From NCBI RefSeq assembly GCF_009690905.1, contig NZ_VOSW01000037.1, positions 23,105 through 87,104 on the forward strand: DNA of 64,000 nt. Direction: 5' to 3'. The notes under the pieces were generated by a model that did not search any database, was not told the DNA's origin, and saw nothing but the letters and a program-made list of their open reading frames with translations. Position numbers and translations under genes: made by a program. Positions 18,332 through 26,507 of the stretch are shown piece after piece. This stretch comes from Paraburkholderia madseniana. GTDB taxonomy: Bacteria; Pseudomonadota; Gammaproteobacteria; Burkholderiales; Burkholderiaceae. Numbering within the stretch: the stretch's first letter is position 1; each line of letters opens with the position of its first letter.

Positions 18332-18897
18332 GCTTTGTCGGTTCTGCCGAACCAGTGCTTCTCTATTCTCGACATGATCAAGGTCACCAGCAGTGCGCAG
18401 ACCGTGCCCAAGGTGACTTCGCCGAGGCGCAGCAAGGCCTTGTCCCACGGCGAACCGACGCCCGGCACCAGCAGCATGATGGTCGCCGTAATGCCGCCCA
18501 GACGCGCGGCGCTGCCCACGTTCACGACCCAGCAAATCACGATTGCCGCGGCAACGGTGGCGGCGTAAGCGGCGAGATAGCCACCGCCGAGGGTTGCGCC
18601 GATGAGCCCGCAAACGGCTCCGACCATCGCGCCGATGAACTGATCGCGCGACAGATTGCGGGTGTCGATATAACTGTGCTGGCTGACCGCGATCGCCGTA
18701 ATCGCGGCCCAGAAAGCTTGCTCCGTATGCAGCCAACGGCCGATCACGAACGCAAGGCCGCCGCCGGCCACCGCCTGCGCGGCCATCACACTGCCTTCGG
18801 CCAGCCGGTCGCCCAGCGGCAGCGCCTTGAGAAAAGCAAACAGCGAATTGGCGGCGTTCGTCCGCGCTTCACGTCTTGATTCGTCGGGAGCGGTCAT
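18328..18897 (-). CDS. FUSC-family membrane protein
   Basis: A 189-residue protein with about five hydrophobic helices and the FUSC-family core WAAITAIAVSQHSYIDTRNLSRDQFIGAMVGAVCG. Relatives are subunits or short versions of aromatic-acid and fusaric-acid exporters; the cytoplasmic domain of full-length pumps is missing, as in other short family members. The start is uncertain: ATG at 18897 or GTG at 18924. Neither has a clear ribosome binding site. Confidence 0.78.
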   Translation of the reverse strand: MTAPDESRREARTNAANSLFAFLKALPLGDRLAEGSVMAAQAVAGGGLAFVIGRWLHTEQAFWAAITAIAVSQHSYIDTRNLSRDQFIGAMVGAVCGLIGATLGGGYLAAYAATVAAAIVICWVVNVGSAARLGGITATIMLLVPGVGSPWDKALLRLGEVTLGTVCALLVTLIMSRIEKHWFGRTDKA

Positions 18898-19090
18898 TGG
18901 AGGGGGAGGAGCTTGTCGCAGCACGAGGGATTCGTATTCTAGCGAGGTCGACGGCGGGGCGTCGTGTCCGCGGCACCGCCGCGTAGTCCGGGCGCATGCC
19001 TGCCGGCCGCGCGTATTTTTCAGCGCGATTCCGGCGTGCTGGCTTCCTAAAACGGGACAGCGGCGAAGATGCCGCGCTTAGTCCGCTACG

Positions 19091-19429
19091 TTATTCCGCT
19101 ACGACTTTCAGATGGTTCCTCACGCTCGAGACGCCATCGATGCCTTTCACGACTTCTCCTGCTGCGGCCTTGTCGTCAGCCGACGGCACCGAGCCCGTGA
19201 GCCACACCACCCCCTTGCGGGTCTTCACATGGATGTGGGTCGATTTGACGTTCTTCGCGCTGAGCAGTTCGGCCTTGGCCTTGGTGGTGATGGTGCCGTC
19301 GTCGACGTGCTGGCCGATGGTTTCGGATGCGGCCGACGGGGCCGAGCCGCTGGTTTGCGCCGTAGCGTTCAGTGCGAATGCGACGCAAGCGATGCTGCCT
19401 GCGGTCTTCAGAAATTGAATGGTCTTCAT
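19091..19429 (-). CDS. Periplasmic BON-domain protein
   Basis: A 112-residue exported protein. Signal peptide: MKTIQFLKTAGSIACVAFAL, cleavage near ATAQ. A single BON domain follows at about 45-110 (DDGTITTKAKAELLSA, then VWLTGSVPSADDKAAAGEVV, then VRNHLKVV), as in OsmY-like stress proteins that contact phospholipid membranes. The ATG at 19429 has an excellent AAGGAG site; the longer ORF is spurious. It is divergent from the rpoN copy. Confidence 0.9.
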   Translation of the reverse strand: MKTIQFLKTAGSIACVAFALNATAQTSGSAPSAASETIGQHVDDGTITTKAKAELLSAKNVKSTHIHVKTRKGVVWLTGSVPSADDKAAAGEVVKGIDGVSSVRNHLKVVAE

Positions 19430-19762
19430 GGTTTCTCCTTCGGGTGTTGATAAATAGTGTTGACCCGCAAGCTGTGTGCCTGGTACACAGCACGAATGCC
19501 CGAGGTCGGGAGAAGCCGTTGCTGCGCATGCGTTTAGGCTGACGAATAGAGGGGCGGCCACGTGTGGCGTGCTGTCCAATGGTCCGTAAGGCCGGCGACC
19601 GGAAATTGCCGGGACCTTGTAAAAAGGGCGCTCGCCCAGTGCGCAATCGGCGGGCCTGAAAAGGCAAAACTTAGAAAAAACAGCGTGTTGGGCGAGCTGG
19701 TATGACAGTTGCTCTATTGAGGTCAGATACCTTTTCTCAGCTATTCACGGGACCTCACTACA
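19430..19762. other. Divergent intergenic region, BON gene/rpoN
   Basis: A 333-bp gap with no supported gene. It must hold both promoters; a candidate σ54 promoter for rpoN is listed separately. Confidence 0.4.
19698..19713 (+). promoter_or_regulatory. Candidate σ54 promoter upstream of rpoN
   Basis: TGGTATG-ACAG-TTGCT keeps the invariant GG and GC 12 bases apart. It differs from the TGGCACG-N4-TTGCW consensus at two positions. The predicted start, near 19724, is about 39 bases before the rpoN ATG. It could give autoregulation. One imperfect match only. Confidence 0.35.
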
Positions 19763-21244
19763 ATGCCGTCAATTGAACTACGCGCAAGGCAGGCCCTCGC
19801 ACTCACGCCGCGTCTGCAGCAATCGGTGCGCCTGTTGCAGTTGTCGTCTCTGGAGTTCCAGCAGGAGTTGCGCACCGCACTCGACACCAATCCCTTCCTC
19901 GAGTACGACTCGACAGACACGGAAGACGTCGCGCTTGCCACCACAACGCCAGGCGATGATGCCGGCGCGACACCCGCCACGGACACAGTCTCCGCGGCCG
20001 AACCCGAATCGTCACCGGTTGACAACAGCGGCGGCGACACGATGGAAAGCGCAGGGCAGGACGACATACCCGGCGACTTTTCGGGCGACTACAGCAGCCG
20101 CAGTTCGACGCGCCAGAACGGCGACTCCGACAGTAGCGATCCTGCGGAATGGGCGCGTTCCCAACCGACCTTGCGCGAGCAGTTGCACGACTCGCTGCGT
20201 CTGTATCGACTCGACGACCGTGACCGCGCGGTGGCCCGCTTCATCATCGAGGCGCTCGACGACGACGGCTATCTGCGTCAGGAACTCTCCGAGCTCGCAG
20301 ATAGCGTCGACCTCGAACCCGAATTGACCGAAGAAGAATTGCTGGTGGCGCTGCGGCTCGTGCAATCGCTCGATCGTCCCGGTCTCGGCGCGCGCTCGCT
20401 GTCCGAGTGTCTGTCGCTGCAGGTCAACGCCTTGCCCGCTGACACGCCGGGACGCGATGTGGCGCGGCAAATCGTCGACCATCATCTGGAACGTCTCGCG
20501 CGCCGCGAACAGGCTGAACTGCAAAAGCAGATCGGCTGCAGCGCCGAGGAACTGCGGGTGGCCTGCGCGCTGGTGCGCAAGCTCGATCCGAAGCCGGGCA
20601 ACAACTACGGCCGTACCGAAGACAACTACGTGGTGCCGGACGTGATCGTGCGTCAGGTGCGCAACAAATGGGCGGTGACGATCAACCCGGCCGTGCAGCC
20701 GCGCGCTCGCATCCATCGTATGTACGCCGAGCTGTTCGCGCAGTCGGCCGGTGCAAGCCGCTCGCCGCTCGCGCAGCAATTGCAGGAAGCGCGCTGGTTG
20801 ATCCGCAATGCGCAGCAGCGCTTCGATACGATTCAACGCGTGGCCGAATGCATCGTCGCGCATCAACGAGCCTTCTTCCAGTACGGTGAAATCGCGCTCA
20901 GGCCGATGGTGCTGCGCGATGTGGCCGAGGAGCTCGGTCTGCACGAGTCCACCATCTCGCGTGCGACCGGCAACAAATATATGGCCACTCCGCGCGGCAT
21001 TTTCGAGTTCAAGCACTTCTTCCCGCGTGAACTCGGCACGGAAAGCGGCGGCACCTGTTCGGCCGCGGCCGTCCGTGCGCTGCTCAAGGAAATGATCGCC
21101 GCGGAGAACACGCACGATCCGCTGTCGGACGTGACACTCGCCAGGATGCTCGCGGATCAGGGCGTGCTGGTGGCGCGGCGCACCGTGGCGAAATATCGTC
21201 ACTTGATGAAAGTGCCGCCGGCGGAATTGCGCCGCCAGGTTTAA
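19763..21244 (+). CDS. rpoN: RNA polymerase σ54 factor
   Basis: A 493-residue σ54. Region I is at the N-terminus (LRARQALALTPRLQQSVRLL, Gln/Leu-rich, activator-responsive). Region II, about 55-130, is acidic. The core-binding domain and the helix-turn-helix (VLRDVAEELGLHESTISRAT) follow. The RpoN box ARRTVAKYR is at 471-479. The protein looks fully functional. The usual neighbours of the housekeeping gene (lptB, hpf, ptsN) are absent; instead it lies between a BON gene and an aminotransferase, so it is probably a second rpoN copy, as found in several Burkholderiales. Two σ54 activators are encoded elsewhere in the window. Confidence 0.95.
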   Translation: MPSIELRARQALALTPRLQQSVRLLQLSSLEFQQELRTALDTNPFLEYDSTDTEDVALATTTPGDDAGATPATDTVSAAEPESSPVDNSGGDTMESAGQDDIPGDFSGDYSSRSSTRQNGDSDSSDPAEWARSQPTLREQLHDSLRLYRLDDRDRAVARFIIEALDDDGYLRQELSELADSVDLEPELTEEELLVALRLVQSLDRPGLGARSLSECLSLQVNALPADTPGRDVARQIVDHHLERLARREQAELQKQIGCSAEELRVACALVRKLDPKPGNNYGRTEDNYVVPDVIVRQVRNKWAVTINPAVQPRARIHRMYAELFAQSAGASRSPLAQQLQEARWLIRNAQQRFDTIQRVAECIVAHQRAFFQYGEIALRPMVLRDVAEELGLHESTISRATGNKYMATPRGIFEFKHFFPRELGTESGGTCSAAAVRALLKEMIAAENTHDPLSDVTLARMLADQGVLVARRTVAKYRHLMKVPPAELRRQV

Positions 21245-21277
21245 ACGCATTGCCCTTTGGGGCCAGGGCTTCAGCGA

Positions 21278-21315
21278 AGCGCCACACGAGACTCAGTACT
21301 CGCGTGGCGCTTTTT
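21278..21315 (+). terminator. Intrinsic terminator after rpoN
   Basis: AGCGCCAC (21278-21285) pairs with GTGGCGCT (21304-21311). An inner CGAG/CTCG stem sits inside, and TTTTTCG follows. It is 33 bp after the stop codon, a strong Rho-independent terminator. Confidence 0.85.
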
Positions 21316-21380
21316 CGTATCTGGACGTTTCGCACGCGCCCCATTACATTGGCGGCTCAAGTCGAAACGGGGTGAGTTCC

Positions 21381-22568
21381 ATGAAGTATTCGAATCTGGT
21401 TGAGCGTTTGCAGGGCAGGCGTACGTCGGCGTGGGAAATCCATCGTGTCGCTCAACAGGCGCTCGCCAATGGCGAAGACGTGATCGTGCTGAGCGTCGGC
21501 GACCCCGACTTTGCGACGCCCGCGCCGATCGTGGAGCGCGCCGTCGAGGCGTTGCGCGGCGGCGATACGCATTACAGCGCCGTGTCCGGGCGTGAGCCGG
21601 TGCGCGCGGCGATTGCCGAAGACCATGCGCGCACCACCGGTTGCACCGTAAGCGCGGCCAACGTGATCCTGACGGCGGGGGCGCAGAACGGCGTGTTCGC
21701 GACCTCACTGTGCCTGCTGGAAGCGGGTGACGAAGTGATCGTTCCGGAGCCGATGTACCTCACGTACGAGGCCTGCGTGCGCGCGGCGGGCGCCACGCTC
21801 GTGCCGGTGCCGGTCGATCCGGCGCGGGCGTTCCACCTCGACTGCGATGCGCTCGAAGCGGCCATCACGCCGCGCACCCAGGCCATTTTCTTCGCGACAC
21901 CCTGTAACCCGACCGGCGTGGTGATGCCGCGCGCCGATCTGGAACGCATCGCGCAGATCGCGTGCGAGCACGATCTGTGGGTGCTCTCCGACGAGGTCTA
22001 TGCGGATCTCACGTTCGAGCGCGAGCACGTGAGCATCGCCGCGTTGCCGGGCATGGCGGAGCGCACGGTGACGCTCGGCAGTCTGTCGAAATCACATGCA
22101 ATGGCGGGTTGGCGTGTGGGCTGGGCGATCGGGCCTGCCACGCTGATCGAGCATATGGGGCGGCTCGCGCTGGCGATGCTGTATGGCTTGCCCGGCTTCA
22201 TCCAGCAGGCTGCATTGACGGCCCTGCAGAACAAGGCGCCGATCGTCGCCGAGATGCGCGAGATTTACCGGCGTCGCCGCGACGTCGTGTTCGAGCGCTT
22301 GCACCGCGTGCCGGGCTTGCGTTGCCTGTTGCCCGAAGCCGGCATGTTCATGATGGTGGACGTCAGCGGCACGGGCCTCGATACGGTCGATTTCACCTGG
22401 CAACTGTTTCGCGCACAGGGCGTGTCGCTGCTTGACGCCAGCGCCTTCGGCGAGACCGCGAATGGCTTCGTGCGGCTGGGTTTCGTGGTCGACGAGGCAA
22501 GCCTGATCGACGCGTGCGAACGGATTGCTGCGTTCGTCGGCGGATTGCCGGTGCGTATGAAGGCGTAG
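21381..22568 (+). CDS. PLP-dependent class I/II aminotransferase
   Basis: A 395-residue fold-type I aminotransferase. The PLP-binding lysine is in LGSLSKSHAMAGWRVGW. Other family landmarks are FFATPCNPTGVVM, WVLSDEVYADLTF and the C-terminal Arg region. It most resembles aspartate/tyrosine/aromatic aminotransferases, but substrate choice cannot be read. I chose the ATG at 21381, with GGGGTGAG just upstream, over an in-frame GTG at 21372. It stands alone after the rpoN terminator. Confidence 0.9.
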   Translation: MKYSNLVERLQGRRTSAWEIHRVAQQALANGEDVIVLSVGDPDFATPAPIVERAVEALRGGDTHYSAVSGREPVRAAIAEDHARTTGCTVSAANVILTAGAQNGVFATSLCLLEAGDEVIVPEPMYLTYEACVRAAGATLVPVPVDPARAFHLDCDALEAAITPRTQAIFFATPCNPTGVVMPRADLERIAQIACEHDLWVLSDEVYADLTFEREHVSIAALPGMAERTVTLGSLSKSHAMAGWRVGWAIGPATLIEHMGRLALAMLYGLPGFIQQAALTALQNKAPIVAEMREIYRRRRDVVFERLHRVPGLRCLLPEAGMFMMVDVSGTGLDTVDFTWQLFRAQGVSLLDASAFGETANGFVRLGFVVDEASLIDACERIAAFVGGLPVRMKA

Positions 22569-22825
22569 GCTGTGAACAGGGAAAGCCGCCCAAGCCGCGA
22601 ACGCCAGACGAAGTCCTCGTGGCGCCGCGATAGCGGAGCGGCTTTCTTAAGTATTTCGTATTACTTTCGTTTTCCCCAAGGAAACGATGCGGCTTGGGAG
22701 GGACGCGCGTTAGAGCCCGTTTTCGATTGACGGCTTCGATGCTTGCGTCAAGAATCAGTCGCCTGATTCGTCTTAAGCTGGACAATCGGGACATCGACGC
22801 CAATCGACTCGCAGCCGGATACCCC

Positions 22826-24622
22826 ATGGCCATTCGCTTCTATCTCTCGTGGCGCCGATCACTGATGGCAGGATCCATGGCGGCTGCGCTGGTGGCGATG
22901 GCGTTGGTCCTTGCCGTCATCGCCACGTTCAGTCAGATGTGCGCGGCGGCCGAACTGGACGACTCAGCCACTGCGGCAGCCGACACGGAAACAGCCACCG
23001 CGCCGGCTAGCTCGGTAAGCGTGCCCGGCGCGCCTGGCGCCCAGGCAGACACTGCCGGCCAGACCGTCGATGCGAACGGCCAGCCAGTCATGGAGCCGCG
23101 CGCAAATCCATCTCGTACCGGCCATCCGCCACGGGTTTCCGCGGCGGCTCAGAACGATACGCAGGACAACCCGCCGCACGCTGTCAAACCCGAGACCTCG
23201 CCGATCCCTGTACCGCCGGAAAGCGCTGCCGTGACGCAGCATTCGATCCGGCTCGGCGGCCGCAACATCGACTACACCGCGACGGCGGGCAACCTGCTGC
23301 TGCGTGACAAAACCGGGCAGGCCAATGCGAGCGTCTTCTATACCGCCTACACCGTCGCGACCAAGGCGCCCTCGACACGTCCCGTCACGTTCCTTTTCAA
23401 CGGCGGACCGGGTGCGGGCAGCGTGTTCCTGCTGATCGGCTCGTTCGGACCGAAGCGGGTGCGCACGGCGAGTCCCGCGAGTACGCCGCCCGCGCCGTAT
23501 GTGCTGGACGACAACCCCGATAGCCTGCTCGACACCACCGATCTGGTCTTTATCGATGCTGTCGGCGCAGGCCTGTCGAGGGTTGTCGGCCATGGCACGG
23601 GGAAGGACTTCTGGGGTGTCGACAAGGACCTTGACGCGTTCTCGCAATTCATCGACCGCTATCTGACGGTGAACCAGCGCTGGAATTCGCCGAAGTACCT
23701 GCTCGGCGAATCGTATGGCACCGCGCGCGCCGCGATGCTCGCGTATCAACTGGGGCAAAACAATATCGCGTTGAATGGCGTGATCCTGATGTCGTCGGTG
23801 CTCGATTCCTCGGCGTTTTCACCCGGCTTCGATTTCAAGAGCGAGAGCTACTTGCCGAGCTTCGCGGCCATCGCGTGGTACCACGACAAGATCGTGCCAA
23901 AGCCGGCCAGTCTGCCGGCCTTCCTCGACGAGGCCCGCGCGTTCGCCCGCGGGCCTTATGCGCAAGCGCTCGCGCAGGGCGACGCGTTGCCCGACGCGCA
24001 GCGCGACGAAATCGCCGCACGCGTCGCGCAGTTCACTGGGCTCGACGTCGATTACGTGAAGCGAAGCCGCCTGCGTCTCTATCCCTCGCGTTTTCGCAAT
24101 CAATTGCTGCGCGATCAATCGCGCAGCATTGGCCGTTTCGATGCACGCTTTAAAGGACTCGAGTACGACGGCGTGTCCGAGCGTCCCGATTACGACGCAT
24201 CGGTGAGCAGTGTGGCGAGCGCTTTCGACGCCGCGCTTCATCAGCATTTTGCGCAGGACCTGCACTTCACGCCTGCCGACCGCTATCGCGTCTTCAACGA
24301 CGACGCGTTGACGCAGTGGGACTGGAAACACCGTGAGTGGTGGGGGGAACACTTGTCCGTGCCGTATGCGGCGGGCGATCTCGCCGAAGCGATGCGGCAG
24401 AATCCGCACCTGCGCGTGATGTCGCTGAACGGCTATTTCGACCTCGCCACGCCGTTCTATGCGACCGAATACGCGCTCGCGCATCTGGGCATCGATGCGC
24501 CGCTGCGCGCCAACGTGCGCATCGCCTACTACCCGACCGGGCACATGATCTATCTCGACGACGCCGCGTTGCATGCGCTCAAGCGGGACCTGGCGAGCTT
24601 CTATGCGGCGGGCGCGGGCTAG
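22826..24622 (+). CDS. Secreted S10-family serine carboxypeptidase
   Basis: About 598 residues. The N-terminus has a basic stretch and a hydrophobic segment (AALVAMALVLAVIATFSQM), a signal peptide or anchor, followed by a Ser/Ala/Pro-rich linker to about residue 150. The α/β-hydrolase domain shows oxyanion FNGGPGAGS, nucleophile GESYGTARAAM, catalytic Asp in NGYFDLATPF and His in YPTGHMIYLDD, which is the S10 catalytic triad. It likely trims peptides in the periplasm. The start is uncertain: the frame is open to 22694. Confidence 0.9.
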   Translation: MAIRFYLSWRRSLMAGSMAAALVAMALVLAVIATFSQMCAAAELDDSATAAADTETATAPASSVSVPGAPGAQADTAGQTVDANGQPVMEPRANPSRTGHPPRVSAAAQNDTQDNPPHAVKPETSPIPVPPESAAVTQHSIRLGGRNIDYTATAGNLLLRDKTGQANASVFYTAYTVATKAPSTRPVTFLFNGGPGAGSVFLLIGSFGPKRVRTASPASTPPAPYVLDDNPDSLLDTTDLVFIDAVGAGLSRVVGHGTGKDFWGVDKDLDAFSQFIDRYLTVNQRWNSPKYLLGESYGTARAAMLAYQLGQNNIALNGVILMSSVLDSSAFSPGFDFKSESYLPSFAAIAWYHDKIVPKPASLPAFLDEARAFARGPYAQALAQGDALPDAQRDEIAARVAQFTGLDVDYVKRSRLRLYPSRFRNQLLRDQSRSIGRFDARFKGLEYDGVSERPDYDASVSSVASAFDAALHQHFAQDLHFTPADRYRVFNDDALTQWDWKHREWWGEHLSVPYAAGDLAEAMRQNPHLRVMSLNGYFDLATPFYATEYALAHLGIDAPLRANVRIAYYPTGHMIYLDDAALHALKRDLASFYAAGAG

Positions 24623-24708
24623 GCTGGCATGTGGGTGGCGGCACCGCAAGGAATCTAGCTCCCTTGCCGCGTTGTCAGCCGGCTCCCCCACGGATTTTGA
24701 TATCATCA

Positions 24709-24724
24709 CTGTATAAACATACAG
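24709..24724 (+). promoter_or_regulatory. LexA (SOS) box
   Basis: CTGTATAAACATACAG is a perfect CTGT-N8-ACAG LexA operator with an AT-rich centre. It lies 17 bp before the start of the nuclease-helicase operon. LexA binding here would tie the operon to the SOS response. The match is seen directly; regulation is inferred. Confidence 0.85.
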
Positions 24725-24740
24725 GTTTCATGAAAACCCC

Positions 24741-26507
24741 GTGGCGACAGATGCTCCGTCAGACCTCCGTTCTGATGTCCCCTATTACCTGCTGAACTTC
24801 GAGCGTGCGCTGGCGTGGCTCGCCGAGCGTTACGACGATCTGCTGGACGCGCACGAACACAGCTTCCTGCGCGATTTCGCCGCCTTGCCGCAGCCCTCGC
24901 GCGCGTTGCTGGTTCGCATGCTGATGCGCAAGGGCACGTTGTTCCGCTCCAGCCGTCTTTCTTACGACGAGATTGGTTGTCCTTTGCAGGCGGTTGCGCC
25001 CCTGGCAGTGCTGGGTTGGGTCGACACTGAACCGGGCCTGACGCTCGACGATCTGTTCGCGCTCACCACGCGCCCGGAGTTGCTGCTGATCTTTGCGGAC
25101 GCCATCGCGTTGATTCCTGGCGCGAAAGGCTTGCGCAAACCCGATCTGCTGGAAACGCTGCGGCCGTTTTACGAAGGCGAAGGCGAGGGCGAATGTGACG
25201 GACGAGGCGCCGCCGCGCATCCGTTGTCCACATGGCGCGGCCAGACCACCGACCGCGTCTTCCACGTCGCCATCGCGCCCCTTTGCGAGCGTCTGCGCCT
25301 GATGTTCTTCGGCAATTTGCAGCAGGACTGGTCGGAGTTCGTGCTTGCCGATCTCGGCGTGTTCCAGTACGAGAAGGTTGCATTCGCGCCGTCGTCGCGC
25401 GCATTCCAGCAACGCGCGGACGTCGACGTCTATCTTGCGTTACATGCATGCCGCGAAGCGCTCGAATGGCTGCCCACGGGTGACGCGGAGTCAGAGGCGA
25501 TCGACGAACTCGTCGCCGCAATTGCCGCCATCGAAACCTCGAATCCCTGGCTCGAAACGCGTCGCGCGAAACTGCTGTTTCGTATCGGCCAACATTGCGA
25601 GCGTCAGCAGAACTGGGCCGCCGCGCTCGCTGTCTATGAGCGTTGCGCGTGGCCCGGCGCGCGCCATCGGCGCTTGCGTGTGCTGGAACGCAGCGAGCGA
25701 TTCGACGAAGCCTTCGCCCTCGCTTCGCAAGCCGCGGCCAAACCTGAAAGCGAAGAGGAGGCGCAGCGCGTCGAGCGCATGTTGCCGCGTTTGCAGCGCA
25801 AGCGCGGAGAGCGAGTGCCGCGTGTGCCCGCCGCCCGGCCGGTCGAGCGCAGCACACTGGTGCTGCCGAGGCCAGACGCGCCGCAACCGGTCGAATACGT
25901 TGCACGCGACCATTTGACTTGCGACGCGGCGCCGGTTCATTACGTCGAAAACGCGCTGATTAACTCGCTGTTCGGCTTGCTGTGCTGGGAGCCGGTGTTC
26001 GCGGCGCTGCCCGGCGCATTTTTTCATCCGTTCCAGCGCGGACCGGCCGATCTGCATGCGCCGGATTTTCATGCGCGCCGCGCGGAACAATTCGCCGCGT
26101 GTCTCGCGCAACTCGACAGCAATGCCTATCGCGAGACGATTCTGCGGCATCTGCAAAGCAAGGCGGGTCTGCAATCGCCGTTCGTATTCTGGGGCTTGCT
26201 GACGCCGGAACTGGTCGAGTTGGCGCTCGACTGCCTGCCTGCCGCGCATCTGAAACTATGGTTCGAGCGTCTGCTGCGTGACATCCGCGGCAACCGCTCG
26301 GGCCTGCCGGACCTGATTCGGTTCTGGCCGGCCGAGCGCCGCTATGAGTTGATCGAAGTGAAAGGCCCCGGCGACCGCTTGCAGGACAACCAGATCCGCT
26401 GGCTCGCGTACTGCGCGCAGCACGGCATGCCGGTGCGCGTGCTCGACGTGCGATGGGCCGATGAAGAGATCGTCGCGTTGGAAGGCGTGACGGAGATCAC
26501 CCCATGA
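24741..26507 (+). CDS. FAN1-like nuclease with VRR-NUC domain
   Basis: 588 residues. The C-terminal VRR-NUC (PD-(D/E)XK) domain has GLPDL at 521-525 and IEVKGPGDRLQDNQ from 538, the catalytic signature of FAN1 proteins, which cut flap and interstrand-crosslink intermediates. The N-terminal region (YYLLNFERALAWLAERYDDL, then SRALLVRMLMRKG) matches the SAP-like/helical part of bacterial FAN1, and the middle is TPR-like. The start is a GTG at 24741, the only one that fits the LexA box position. The stop overlaps the next start by 4 bases (ATGA), so the helicase is translationally coupled. Confidence 0.9.
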   Translation: MATDAPSDLRSDVPYYLLNFERALAWLAERYDDLLDAHEHSFLRDFAALPQPSRALLVRMLMRKGTLFRSSRLSYDEIGCPLQAVAPLAVLGWVDTEPGLTLDDLFALTTRPELLLIFADAIALIPGAKGLRKPDLLETLRPFYEGEGEGECDGRGAAAHPLSTWRGQTTDRVFHVAIAPLCERLRLMFFGNLQQDWSEFVLADLGVFQYEKVAFAPSSRAFQQRADVDVYLALHACREALEWLPTGDAESEAIDELVAAIAAIETSNPWLETRRAKLLFRIGQHCERQQNWAAALAVYERCAWPGARHRRLRVLERSERFDEAFALASQAAAKPESEEEAQRVERMLPRLQRKRGERVPRVPAARPVERSTLVLPRPDAPQPVEYVARDHLTCDAAPVHYVENALINSLFGLLCWEPVFAALPGAFFHPFQRGPADLHAPDFHARRAEQFAACLAQLDSNAYRETILRHLQSKAGLQSPFVFWGLLTPELVELALDCLPAAHLKLWFERLLRDIRGNRSGLPDLIRFWPAERRYELIEVKGPGDRLQDNQIRWLAYCAQHGMPVRVLDVRWADEEIVALEGVTEITP

